In this document: positions 24,061 through 36,487 of the stretch, in pieces
Position numbering within the stretch: the first letter of the stretch is position 1
Layout of the letters: each line of letters opens with the position of its first letter
Source of the DNA: Montifringilla adamsi
Lineage: Eukaryota > Chordata > Aves > Passeriformes > Passeridae
NCBI GenBank assembly: GCA_017590115.1
Contig: JAGGNK010006335.1
Location: 62,001-126,000 of the forward strand
Length of the DNA: 64,000 nt
Direction of reading: 5' to 3'
The notes under the pieces: generated by a model
What the model saw: only the letters and a program-made list of their open reading frames with translations
Told to the model about the DNA's origin: nothing
The model's database searches: none
Program-made: the position numbers and the translations under genes

Positions 24061-26023
24061 ATCCTGAATAGGGGGAAAGGAGATAGAGGAAGGAGAAAAG
24101 CTATGAAGGAAAAAAGGATAGGAGAGACACGTTCAACAAATACAGACAAAAAGCTCACTTACATTCCTATTCCTCTAAGAAATAAAAGGTTTAAACAGAA
24201 GAGCAAGAAGAATTTAAATATCACTAGACTTTTTGTTAGCTCAAATTTTCTGACAGTTACATAGAACCTCTGGCCTGACAACCAGTCAGGCAGAGCCCTT
24301 CCAGTTCCCACAGCATATGCTCTCCTTCTCTAACACACATTTAAGATTCTCAATACCACCTCTGCTTATACATGGACAGCTTGTAAAAAGAGCCAGTGAC
24401 TTTCCCCAGTATTCCACTGTAGTTTTTTCCCTCTGGCAAGGTGTATCTTCATGGCTGCCTCTTGCATACCCTTTAACACGTTCACTTACAAAGGCAGCTG
24501 TGAAGCTCAAGATTTCTGTTTGCACGCTGAACTCATCACACAAAGCAGAAAAGAGCACCATATGCTCTTATTCGCACAGCAGAATGGGAAATCTAAGGTG
24601 AGAAAAACACTTAAAGTAGTGATGCCTTTTTCAACCTAGAAATGAAACACACACTTCTGAGATAATATTGGTACAGCAGGTAATATAAAAGTGGATCTTC
24701 ATTGAAGGACTCCAGGGGCAGTTATGGAAAAATCATACAATTTTATAAGTTTAGTAAATAAGCATAATTGAGAGAAAAGCACAAATTTGGAGCACAGGTG
24801 GTGATGCAATTCCCCCTCCCCTCAGTCCAAGCCCTTTCTGAATTCTCCCCCCTTAGATGGGACTGTATTTTGTTGATGAAAATGTGTCTCAAATAGGTGG
24901 GTTTTGGCCTTGCTAGCCAGGGAGAACCAAGATAGAATTCGGGCTTTGGAATATGTTTTGTCTTTCTGCCTAGAGAAAAGGCATGGAAAACAACTGGGAA
25001 AAGTAGCCACTAATACAATAGGCTACAAATATATATGTAAAGAATACAGAAGTTATCTATTAAAGAAAAAAAGCTAAAAACCAAAACAGCATCATTAAAC
25101 AGATACAGATAGTTCAGCCTTGCAGGGCTGACTGCCATCCATGCGGAGGGCCAAAGCATGACCTCTTCTAAATGTGAATCAATCTTTTATGAACATTCTA
25201 ATAGCCTGATGAATTGAGAATTAGGTTAAACCTTGTGTTGTTATGGGTTGCTATACTGCTCTTACGCCTATAGTGCAATCTCCACCTAAAAGTTTGTTTT
25301 CTTATTTTCTGCTTCTTAAGGAAGACATTTTCTTTGGTACCAGCATGTGTCTGTCAATTCAAAGTTCCTTAATAAGTCTAAGGTTTCTGGAGAAAGGATG
25401 GACAAAAAGCTCATGATACCTATTAGCAGAAGAAAAAACAAACCACCTTAACTGAACTTATTTTGTAGTGTAAGTATAAATAAAAAACTGCCTGAGATTA
25501 AATTGCTGCAACACAATGATTATTCAGACTGAAGACTTTCTCATCAATCCATTATCAATGTCAGTCTTTTATTGGAGTAATTCTGAGGAAGGTGCCTTCA
25601 TGCACAGCATGGCTCATACCTAGAAATTCATTAGGACAACACTTTCTAGTATGCCACAAAATCCTCAGGCCTAGATAGGATCAGTAATTTACATTTAACA
25701 TCTTTTGATAAAACCCTTCATTAATAATCTTCATAATGATAATTCTGTGGACAACAACATCTCTAGAAATGTATTATAAATGTGGTGAGAATTTACCCTA
25801 TTTGGACATGCCATGAAAAAACAGTTTTCGTCCTTACCCTTTTGTTCTTCATGTGATCTAAGTTCACCTGGACATTTCTGTCAATGTGAAAAGCTTTTAA
25901 AAGGTTTGTAAATTTGAGATGGTTATTTTTGTATATAGAACCACTGGGTGAAACAAGAAAATTCATTTATTTTTTCCTCGAGACTTCTAAAAAGCATTAA
26001 GTTGATAAAAACACAATCTGGAG
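24061..26023. other. Unique non-coding sequence, no gene seen
   Basis: AT-rich and free of recognised genes and repeats. Open frames are below about 95 codons. Purine-rich sequence near 24060-24125 is short and irregular. Confidence 0.65.
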
Positions 26024-26165
26024 CAAAAACAAAAAAAAAAACAACAAACAAACAAAAAAAAAAGCAAAAACAAACAAAAAAATTCCAACCAAAATTAAAA
26101 AAACATAAGTAAAACAATACAAAATAAACAAAAACAAGAAACAAAATCATAAAACCCCAAAATAC
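26024..26165 (+). repeat. A/C-rich low-complexity tract
   Basis: About 140 bp dominated by A with scattered C in AAAC, CAAA and AACAA units, with few G or T. The minus strand therefore reads as an artificial Phe/Cys/Val-rich open frame (25923-26183), which is not a gene. Confidence 0.92.
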
Positions 26166-26237
26166 AAGTCTTTGGAATATCATTACCTCTTCATATTATT
26201 ATTACTAGTTTAACTTCAAAAAGAGAAGGGAAAAAAG

Positions 26238-26290
26238 GAAAGGAAAAGGAAAAGGAAAAGGAAAAGGAAAAGGAAAAGGAAAAGGAAAAG
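26238..26290 (+). repeat. (GGAAAA)n hexanucleotide array
   Basis: About eight to nine tandem GGAAAA units, almost perfect, introduced by AAGGGAAAAAAGGAAA. Pure purine on the plus strand. The minus strand reads as repeated Ser-Phe, which explains a false open frame at 26191-26403. Confidence 0.95.
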
Positions 26291-29200
26291 AAGTGAAGTT
26301 TAAAGATTTGGATATCCAAAGCTATTCTTTTTTTAAAGGTTAATTTCTTTATATTTTTGTAAAGAAACATAAGAAACTGTGAGATAATAGGGATGCCAGA
26401 CAAAGTCTGAGGATTAAGTTATTTTCCTTTCCCCTCTTACATGAATAAATATTAGCCATCTAGTATATTCCTTGATGTCAGCACATTGCACTGTCAGTTG
26501 TTAATAACAACACACCAATTAAAACACAAAGTCAATGGGAGACAAGAATCACCCCATGACTATATTGTGAGCATAATTGAAAGGATCAGCCAGGTTAATC
26601 TGGGTTTGGAGTTTTCACAGAGCTAAGTGCTGGGCAAGTTCAGATGACACATGAGATAATTAAAAAACATTAGAAGGAGGGCTTCACATTTTTGCATTTT
26701 GCAAGAAGCCTTAATGACACCCAGGGCATTAGAACATAGCATGTATCTTGTTGAGAGAATACAAACTCAGTGTTACAGCAAAATTGTTTGATTAGACTGT
26801 GGAGATGGGTGAAGAGAGAGAAGGGGGATTAGTATTCATTTTGCATTTTCTGAATAGCCTAAGGGAAACATAATTAAGTTAGGTATATGTATATTTTTGA
26901 GACAGCATGTTCGTAGCTAAAGAAAATGTCTGCATTCTCAGGCAGTTAGGCAGGGAGAGTGCTGATCCCTCACTGTGCTTTCACCAAAAGAAATAAATTT
27001 AAAAAGACCATAGAACTGATTTCCTAAAGGAAGCTGAGAACAGTCTGAATGAATTGTGTGGTGAATAGCAGCTGTAAATGCAAAATAATGAGATAGCATC
27101 CTGGACTTAAATAACTTACAGGCAATGAGTGTAGAAAATTTATTGCACTGGCTGAAATGCATTGAGGTAAAACTGAGAAGTGGGACTTCTACTAGAAAAT
27201 CTTACAAAGTGCTTTGGAAATGTATTGGTATGCATTTGTATGTAGATAATTATCTTCAACTTGGCACTGACCCCCTGCTATCGGAGTAGCTCATGGCCAT
27301 GCTATTTTCTTCTCATGGCAGTAAAACACCTTGATGGGCTTGGCATGAAAATAGTGCTGAGCATACAGAAGAGACCTCATAACATCACAGCCACGTGGAA
27401 AAGCAGCCAAAAAGACAAAGGTGTGAAGGCACAGGGTTAAAAGTCCATGTAGATACAGCTGGGTAAACCAACGTTGCAATTGCCTTCAGGTGCCTCCCCA
27501 GTAGCTAACAGGGACACCTCCCTGGCCTTTCCAGGTAAGCCATAGAGACCTGAAGTCCTGCAAAGGATTTGGCTCATTTTTGCTGGAAGAAAACATCTCT
27601 GAGACAGAGAGACTTTCCTATGAAAAAGTGATGAAAAACTAGAGAAAACCTGTTAGTTATCTGAGAGGAAATAATGGAAAGATGCTTAGGAAAGGAGAAA
27701 GGGTGGATGCTGAGGAAAAGTGGTTTTTATTTAAAAGCCTATACACACATGTATGTATGTATGCTTGATAAAAATAAGATGATTGAGCTAAGAGGAGAAC
27801 GAGACAATGGTAATTATGTATTGGTGCACAGAAGTCACAAATGAGAGAAGGCAAATGAGAGAAAGAAGATGTGTGTTCATATGTCTGATCAGTATGTTTT
27901 GCCATGAATATTTTGAAAGGCATACAATTAAAGTCTAGACCCACTTTACTGGTTTTGTTGGACAAATGTTACAAATAAAGTGTTGGAAACTAAAATAAGT
28001 TCTTTTTCTGAATTTCTTCACTATTTGAAACAAATAATTGTTTTCTTTTTGCCACAATACTCTAAAGGTAGGTGTGAAGGCACAGCTTCCTTTGTTTATT
28101 CTACAAAAACTGATAAATAGTCACTTCTTGGTGAACACAATGATCACAACTAAAATACATGTCCCTGTAGCCCTTGATCTAAGGATGATGGTTCTCTATG
28201 TTTAACCAAGCTCCCCACCTTGACCAACACTTTAGTTGCTGTGGCAGCCTCTGGGATATCCTGGATAATCCACTGAATGATGTCAACTACAAATGGACAA
28301 AAATTTCAGCTACTTTTACACCACTTGTTCAAGTTAATTCTCTACAGATTACTCTCACATTCAGAAATAAATGGAAACAAACATATTTCTGCTGTCTCAA
28401 GAAAATTGCATTTGAAAGAGTTGTGAGGCAATGTGTTTTGGTCCAGTCTTATAGACAGGGAAGCCAGTTAGTGGAATCAAAAAAGGGCACTATTTATCTG
28501 GGCTAAAAAAGAAATTAATGATTCCCATGTCATACAACACTAATCCACAGAGCTTCCATGTGCATGTAGGCTATTTTTTTTTCCTCATAACAGCTCCACA
28601 ACTCACCTCTTCCTCAGTTTCACCCCTAGACTTCTGATTTGTATTTCAAGGTCCTATCTTTATTCCTATTCTCATTTTCAGGCTTCTCCAACATGGCATT
28701 CACTGGTGTTCTCTTCTACCTAGGCATAGATCTGCTGGGATGCCATAGTGCTGTGTCCTGAGGTGTTTCCCACCTACTGCATCTGTGAACTGGCTGATAT
28801 TCCTGGATGGAAGAGAAAAAATGTGAATCTGGTTTCTGTCTTTGTCCAGTTACATTTCAATAGCTGGAGAATCAGAATCAGAATGGTTCATTTGTGGCTT
28901 CTTCTTGGTTTTGCTGCCACTGCTCTCCACTGCTCATGGTATTTTGCTTCACAAACAGAACCAGTTATTTTTTACTTACTAAAACCCTGTATAAACACTG
29001 CAGTTGCTAATCCTCATGTTTATGAAAAAGAAAGAAGCCATTTAAATCTCAGAAGTTAAGCCTAACTAACCCTTCCTGAACTTTTGCAGCTTGTGGGAGG
29101 CACCATGGGGAATGCTTATCCCAATCCCACTTGTAGGCAGCTGGATGCATGGTCATTAAGTATTTGGCCTCAACAACTTGCATTGCAAAGTTCTGCCTTA

Positions 29201-31614
29201 TACTGGTGCTCTGAAATGTTTCATGGTAGCTGATCAGAAAGCAAACTCCATTTCTAGATGTTTTGCAGTTCCCTGGAGATGACACTTGCCTTATTTTTGC
29301 CAGTCTTTCTTGTATTCCCGCAGGGTGAGACGAGAACAGCTTTATGGATAGCTGGGTCTTGATAGGACTAACTCAGAGCAGACATGGTTTGTCCAAAAGA
29401 ACGTGTGACATTTCCGTGCCTTAACAGCAATTTGAATTACAGATTCAGACAAGGCAGCCCATTGTCTCTGGTCTAGATTTTTATTTGCAATGAAGAGTCA
29501 ACTTTTGTGAGTGAAGCACAAAAAGCCAGGAAGCAAATGAAGTAAAAGGGGAGTTTAACCAAGATGCAAATTAACTTATATATCAATTCCACATTTCACA
29601 GACTAAATGTATGTTTGCCATGGCACATCAGGCCTCTGAAACATACTGACAGGCTGCAATGACCAGCTCACTAAGCTGCTTCAAGTGCGTACTAGGTGCA
29701 TTTACCTCTGCCTGCCCCTCAGCCTGTCCTGGGATCTCCTTGAAATGAGCAGCACAGGAGGTGCAGCACATGCACTGCAGACAGCAGGTAAGTCTGGCAA
29801 TCATTTCACAAACAGAAATGTTGTTATTCCCACTTCTCTCAAATTGAGAAGAAAATTTGGTGTTTTGGTTTTTTCCCTAATGTCTGTGAAATCCTCTTTC
29901 CATTAAGGGAGAACTGAAGAGTAGCAGCAGAGCCAGACCAGAGTTTTTGGCTCTGGTTACAGCTTCTTTCTCCATGCAGGCAGCATAAAAATGCAAAGAA
30001 CCTTCCATGTGGGTAGAGCAAAAGCTGTCATTTTGATTTCTCCTGGATGGGAAGCTCAAAATGTTCAGCAAAACACAGAGCTTCCCTGAAGCTAATCCCT
30101 CCCACCACTTTCCACCATTGAATAAAGGCTGCTGACCTGCTTCCTGATGATGACAGATTTCTGGCCAAAGGAGAGATTGATCCCAGCATCATGACTAGCA
30201 GAAGAACTAAGACAGGGGACACCAGGGAGCCAGAGGTGATCTTTTCAGGGTGGCAAGAGGCAAGTAACTCCATCAACCCGCCCACTGTTATTTCAGGTTC
30301 TCCATATTCAGCAAAGGGCATCAGCACAACCCTGTGAGGAAACTCCTTAGAAGAGCACTTTGGAGGAAGACTCCTTGAAAGATGACTTCATTGTTGTTTC
30401 TTCCTCTGCTATCACCCTGGCTGCTTCAGCAGGGCTGGGTCTCACACAGCGGTTACATGGGAAAGTCAGCCACACCCAGTGAGCCAACACACTAAACATG
30501 AGATCATAGGAACCCAAGATTCTCCAGTCTCCCCTGGCTCAACACATAGAGAACCAAATGCATATCAGGTTCAGGGCCCACTCCCTGCCTCATGCTACTG
30601 CCGAGGAAGATGTCTCTCACAGTCACTCATTTTCTAACTCGTGGGTGCACAGGAGGACCTCCCTCGAAAGACACAGTCCTCACCACTGACAGATATTAAC
30701 AATGTTAAAAAGGCAGGTAGAAGAGCAGAATGAACCTCTCAGTCTGTGTGATATTGCTTCACACTGGAAGAGTCTCATCCCACGTGCATTCAGCTTCCTC
30801 CACAAAACAGGCTCCAGTATAAAGTATTTGTGTTCAGATTTCACTTGAAACAATCGGTTTCAAAACAAATTGGATTCTACATTACATCTATTTTCCACTG
30901 AGGAGGAGGGGAAGACAATAAATTTAGAAATAAACCAAGAGTGACCCAGAGCACAAAAGAAAATTAAATCAGAAGGAGACCAGGGAAGGCTCATAATAAA
31001 AGCATATCCCTTTGAAGCCACCTTCACATACATACTTTTCCCTCTAGCTGCAGCCATTTTGCAGATCTTTGTTAAAATTTCATTTCTGCAGAAAGGTTAC
31101 TTAAAAGAGAGAAGTAATAGATTTTTCAGGACCAATGAAAGCAAACCTCCTGTAAACAAGGGTGGTTTTCCTGGCCAGGAAAGTTCTTTAATTTCTTTCT
31201 AATCTGCATTCATCATAGGGATGAGAGGGATCAAACTACAACAGAGGTCTGTGATGATTGTGCTGTCAGCTGCCTTGGGAATGCTCTGTCCAGTCAAGAA
31301 ACCAGTTAAACAACCAAAGATATTGCTGCTGATGTCCTGCAATCCACAACAAGGTGGCAACAAATGCCCTTTTTGAAGTGAGTAATGGGGCCACGCTGAA
31401 AAAGTGCTTCAGTCAAATTTTGTATTGTTGGTTTTGGGCAGCATTTCAGCAACTTAAACAGCAGAAGAAGTTGGAGGATGTGTGGTCTCTGTGGGCAGCT
31501 TGCTGTCTGTGGGAATGAAGCAGAGCAGATGCAACCCTTATATGCAGATGATCATATTTCTGGCGTGCTGAGATATTTGAATTGCAGATTTGTGGCTCTT
31601 CCTAATTTCTTGGG
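26291..31614. other. Unique non-coding sequence, no gene seen
   Basis: No gene or recognised transposon in about 5.3 kb. 26440-26760 contains several ATTA/TTAAT cores and a TTTTGCATTTTGCA stretch and could be regulatory. A short GTAT triple repeat lies near 27750. Open frames reach only about 103 codons and have no domains. Confidence 0.65.
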
Positions 31615-31647
31615 CTTTGTTGTTTTGTTGTTTGTTTGGTTTTTTTA
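31615..31647 (+). repeat. T/G-rich (GTTT-like) tract
   Basis: Thirty-three bases of TTGT, TTTG and a T7 run with no A or C. Low-complexity DNA. Confidence 0.8.
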
Positions 31648-33278
31648 ATTGAAGCATCAATTTTAAGGTCACTTTTTTACTATTTTTTGTGTAACTATAT
31701 AACAGTCATGAATGAGATGCAATTATACTGGAATAAAACGGGAATACTTCCTCTGCTTCCAAACATCAGTGAAAACTACAACTAGTTAGTTAAAGGGTAA
31801 TCTGTTCCAATTTCCTTACTCTAGAAGATTGTGTATGAATGAATTTTACCTTGTTTCCAATTATTAAGTGTTCCACCAGGTGTTGGCAGCTATGGCCTTG
31901 GCTGTCCATAAACTAAATGTCTTCAAGACTTCTAGGAGCAATGAGGGAATCTCAGAACAGATAAAAGGGGATTTAATTAATTGTCTCTCAGTGTTCATGG
32001 GCTTTCTCTCAAAATAAATAGTTTTATTTGGCAATCAGCAGTTTCTCTCAGCTTGTTATCTGGTTGCCAGACATCAGGGCTGGCTGCCCCAAAATGGAGT
32101 CCTGACCCCTACAATGAGTGTATCAATAAGCCTTTATCCTTGGAAACTGGGTCCAGTCCTGCATACCACGTGATCCCTGAGAGAAAACTCAGCCAGCCAG
32201 TATAAAATCCTGGATATTTTCCTTCACAGTTAAAACACTTTAAGACCAGTTCAAGTCCATTAGGGCTCCACTGGGAATAGGACACGCATGGATTGGCAGG
32301 TTTGCAGGAACACTGGGAAGACCTTCTGCATCTCTTCTTGGGGGTGTGAAGAGAGTGAGACACCAGACCTTGACATTCTTGTGCCGCATGTACACCTCCG
32401 GGCATGGGAATGAACTTGTGAATGGACAATATCCTAAAAGATGAAAGGAATGTGGTAAGGCAATTCAGCATTTCATTTAGTGCTGTCTAGGATTATTTGA
32501 CTGAAGCAGGGTCACCAGCCTTAATTTACCCTGGGGATGAAAACGCATTCTTTTGCTCAGAAGCCTGGGGTCAGAAAGGACCACTGGGTTTGCTGTTGAC
32601 AAAGAGCATTTCTATCTGAAGCACAGATGAAAAAACTTCTAAGTCTGACAATTTATTTAAAAACAAAAAGAAAAGGGTAAAGAAAGAAGGAGAAATAAAA
32701 TACCACCACCTACAGAGCATCCATTATGGATCAAGCTGAATAACAGAAGCATCAACACTAAACTCTAAATCTGACATTAATGTTCAAGACAACACCCATT
32801 ACTGAAAATATTTTTGTTGTTCTGCTAAACTGGGACACTGCATCTTTTAAAGGAAATCTCTCTTTGTTGAAATTTCTGCATTCTGCAAGAACTCTTTCTA
32901 AAATATAGCTCATTCCAGCATCCTTTGGTAAAAGATGAAGGGATCAGAGAGCAAAACCATCACAACTTCTGTAATGTTAGAACTAAATCCCTTCACCCTA
33001 AATAATGAGCTTTCTTCACTAAGCCTGGCTTTTTTGACTTCTGCTTCTGCTAGCTAGAATCTTGAGCTATTTTAAATCTTGTAAGCAGAAGGAAGCATAT
33101 TATTCTTATATTTCCCCTCTCTTTAATGCCTCCAGACAATGTCTGGGATAGCACTTTACCTGGTTTCAGAAACACTGGTTCCAGGCAGTTTAACCAGGCA
33201 ATTACTGATTTTCCCGCAGTTCCCTGGATGAGAAGTACTCACTGCAGGCAGAAAACAAACTGGCCTGAACGGAGGGGT
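31648..33278. other. Unique non-coding sequence with one candidate exon-like frame
   Basis: No gene can be called. On the minus strand a good splice-acceptor-like sequence (polypyrimidine plus TTTTAG, AG at 32435-32434) opens a frame running to about 32109. It encodes seven cysteines and a KKRCRR basic patch. I recognise no family, see no matching donor or neighbouring exon, and do not annotate it as a gene. Confidence 0.5.
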
Positions 33279-33306
33279 AGAAGAAGAAAGAAAGAAAGAA
33301 GGAAAG
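33279..33306 (+). repeat. (GAAA)n short tandem repeat
   Basis: About 28 bp of GAA/GAAA units (AAGAAAGAAAGAAAGAAGG core). Short purine microsatellite. Confidence 0.88.
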
Positions 33307-35900
33307 CTGATAAATTTTCTAGGTGTGCTTAATTGTTCCAACTGCTTCTCTGAGTCTGCTTCTCTGCCACCTCATTCCCTGTGCCATTAATGTCTGTGGC
33401 AAGCTAGAGATAAGATGATACATCAATACACTGGATATAGTTTTCATGGTTTTCCACAGATAAAAATTCTGGGCCCAAATCTGCATGAATGGATCTGCTT
33501 CATTTCTTATAGTAGGTAACAGGGTTGAAACCTCTTGCAGGCACAGGTATAACAAATATCAGTTCTGACCAGGAATAGCAGTATTGTAGAAGTACGCTAT
33601 GTGGCTGCAATTACATCTCTCTTATATCTGTGTCTGCACCCAGTAAAGTTGTTTATGGGTCATGAAAAATACTGGTTCTTGCCTTTATCAAAGCAAGCAC
33701 CCTGAGCTGACCCAGGCAGCAGTGTCATAGCAAGCAAGATAATTGATGTCCTTCTCCCTACGCAGAAGTTACTAGCCCAACACATCCATTTTACCTTTAT
33801 GAGATTTGATTGGCTGCCACAGAGTCAATCCTGCCTTACAGGGGTGCATGTGGTAATGATGCCCAGAGTTTTCATCCACACTGGCGATTTGAATTCTGGT
33901 TTTTGTGGTACATAGCTGGGAGTGCATTATATCACAGTAGCTTTTTATTCTACTTGAGTTACCTCTGACAACCTAAAACTGCTCTGAATTGCCTAGACAT
34001 GCATTTATATACAAACAACTGAATTTCTATCCTCTTAAATACCCAAGACATAGACATAAAACATATTCTCATTTAAAATATTTATGTAAGACTTTGCAAA
34101 AATATTTAAAATTAAATTAAAATGCTGATAAAATAGTCTAATTAGTGAGTAAACATAATTTGTGAAAGCTAGAAAATTGCTAAATAAAGTTCAGCAGCTT
34201 AACCTTAGCTTTGTTCTGGCCTTGTATGTGTAATCTACCTACCCTTGTGTGGTGTCCTGTGAGAAGACAAAACATATAATGCAAGCCACGTTGAACCAGG
34301 CTTCACCTTCATATCCCAGGCTGAGTTGTCAAAGCTGTCAGGAATTATATGTAAGATCATGATTTTATTTATATATGGGGGGGAGGTAAATAAATAGCAC
34401 AATGAGAACAGAAACTTTGAAAGAACAGCTTGGCTTTCACGCAACAGGCAATGGTACCCTTGAAAACGAAATCACTTGCTTCAGTAATTTAATGACTGGA
34501 TGTCTTTACCTTCCCGTGATGCTTGCTCCCACATGAAGTGAGAATGGCTGCCGAATCCTGTCACACAAAAAAATTCACAGGCTTAATTAACTCTAGAAAG
34601 TTGTTAAGCCAAAGGGCTAAATATAAATTTAGCACAAATCACTCACACCTACGCCTTCTCAGTGTCTTTCCCACCTGCTGAATAGTCCCTTTCAGCAGAA
34701 GCTGCTTTTGAAGCTGACACAAATCTGATAGTCAGCAAAACACAGTAGTGAAGCTGCTTGTTTTCTGTAGTGTCTTTGCTACAGAAAGAACTTCAACCTT
34801 CTCTGCCCACCCCCCTTTAAGGATTTCTCAATCTCTGAAGAGAAGAAAGAGGTGCATAACCATGCCAAATCAATGTGATGCATGGAAGGCTGCCCCCACT
34901 CGTATCCAGTGAGTACAGAAATTATGCCAAATCAGCATCCACACTGCTCTACACAGAGCAAAGTATAGGAAGGGAAAGGCTGAGATGAGTTAAGCTCCAA
35001 GATCCTCATTCCTGCTGCTTACAGTTAGTGCCACAAATTTTCTGCAGCTTATCTTTACTGTTTTGTAAATAAGTCTTTCTAATTCCGAGGATCTCAGATT
35101 CTTCCGTGATCAAAAGATTTTTAAATTTAGAAAGTGTTAATTCACTTTGTTTTTTTAATTAACTTTCCTTCTCTTATTATGAGCACTGCGAAGGTATTTG
35201 CTGGCATCAACAAACTGATGTCCTGATGCCTTAGAAGAATTTCGGCACAGCAGGAACCCCCAAACACCAAGGGAGCAAAGCCCATAAACAGTTGTACAGC
35301 ATGGAAAACCCTTACTGAAAAATAAAGAGAAGAGCTGCGAACATCTGGCATCACAGGCAGTGCTCTGAATACTCAGCATTTATAATGCATGTATGCACAG
35401 TGGTGGTTGCTTAACATCCTCCACTGCTTCCTGCCAAGTAAACACCCAAGAGCACTAGAGGGCTTTTGTTGGATCTTTCCAGGCTGGAGCATTGGTTTAG
35501 GCAGCTTTTCATCCAGTAGCCCCACTGGTGGGGTCATTTGACTCTTCTTGTATAAAGTACCTCTGGAGCCCACTTTGGGAATGGAGAGGAGCTGTTGAGG
35601 GGATGCAAAAAAACATTCCCATTTCAAGACTCCTATCCTGCTACTAGAACAGGAGAGAGGGGTGTTGACAGCTGTCCCAGTTCCCTTCCCCATCTCTGGC
35701 TCCCTGGTGTGTTGTTGGGTGCTCTCAGCTCGTACCCAACAGCATCACGGGGGAGGCCACTTCACCATCCTCAGCTAGACCAAACAAATGTGTGTTCAGG
35801 CTGGACATTAAACCCAGCTGCCGTTCCTGTGGCTGCCACACATCCTGCCTGCAGACAACATTATGCAAACAAGCCTGAGAGATAGCGCAACAATGATTTC
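33307..35900. other. Unique non-coding sequence, no gene seen
   Basis: No gene or known transposon. The end of this stretch (about 35590-35880) is noticeably richer in GC and CpG than its surroundings. It contains a 7-bp inverted repeat, GTTGGGT and ACCCAAC, spaced by 13 bases near 35716-35742. It could be a decayed repeat or regulatory DNA. The 106-codon minus and 96-codon plus frames there have no known domain. Confidence 0.6.
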
Positions 35901-35934
35901 TATATACATATGTTATATATACATATATATATAT
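35901..35934 (+). repeat. AT-rich (TA)n-type repeat
   Basis: TATATACATATG is followed by TATATATACATATATATATAT. An imperfect TA/ACAT microsatellite with strong self-complementarity. Confidence 0.88.
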
Positions 35935-36463
35935 GAAAATATGAAATACTAATATTCATTTAATTGTAACAAGCACTGTGTTATATAGCCTGGATCCAAA
36001 AGTAGAGAGACAGAGAGGAAGGAAGCCACAAACATTGTGGAATTTTGGCTTATTTGTTTATTTGAAATTTCAACTCTCATTCAAATTTCTCATGCACTTT
36101 GCCTTCTGCTGAACCTTTGTATGTTATATACATATTTTTGTCATTGTTTTTCAATTATTGACTTCAGAGGCCAGCAAATAGATGTTCAATAATAAATATT
36201 TCTTTCATTGTTGTTCATATTGCATGAAAATTATTACACCACCAGCCTGTTTCTCTGATGTTCCACACCTGTATAAACGCCTCAAGACACTGCAAAGCAA
36301 AATCTAACACCCAGAACCTTAGTGATATGTAGGTTCTTTGCTTCCATTGATTTCTTTGAAAATAGTTCATTAATAGTTAGGAAGATTGTTTCTTACTGTA
36401 TTGATTTGAATACAGCCTAATTTTCAAGTGATTTGTGTCATTCCTTTTTTTAAACTTTTTGGT
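35935..36463. other. AT-rich unique sequence, nothing seen
   Basis: AT-rich DNA with no open frame of note, no repeat and no recognised signal. Confidence 0.7.
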
Positions 36464-36487
36464 TGGTTTGTTTGTTTGTTTGTTTTT
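36464..36487 (+). repeat. (GTTT)n short tandem repeat
   Basis: About five GTTT units ending in a T run. Short tetranucleotide microsatellite. Confidence 0.88.

Noticed and set aside
26191..26403. Minus-strand frame with repeated Ser-Phe
   Set aside because: Direct translation of the (GGAAAA)n array.
28866..28900. AGAATCAGAATCAGAATGGTTC as a CR1 3' end
   Set aside because: The following sequence does not show the GGAAGGGACC or GATCATC blocks, so the match is too short.
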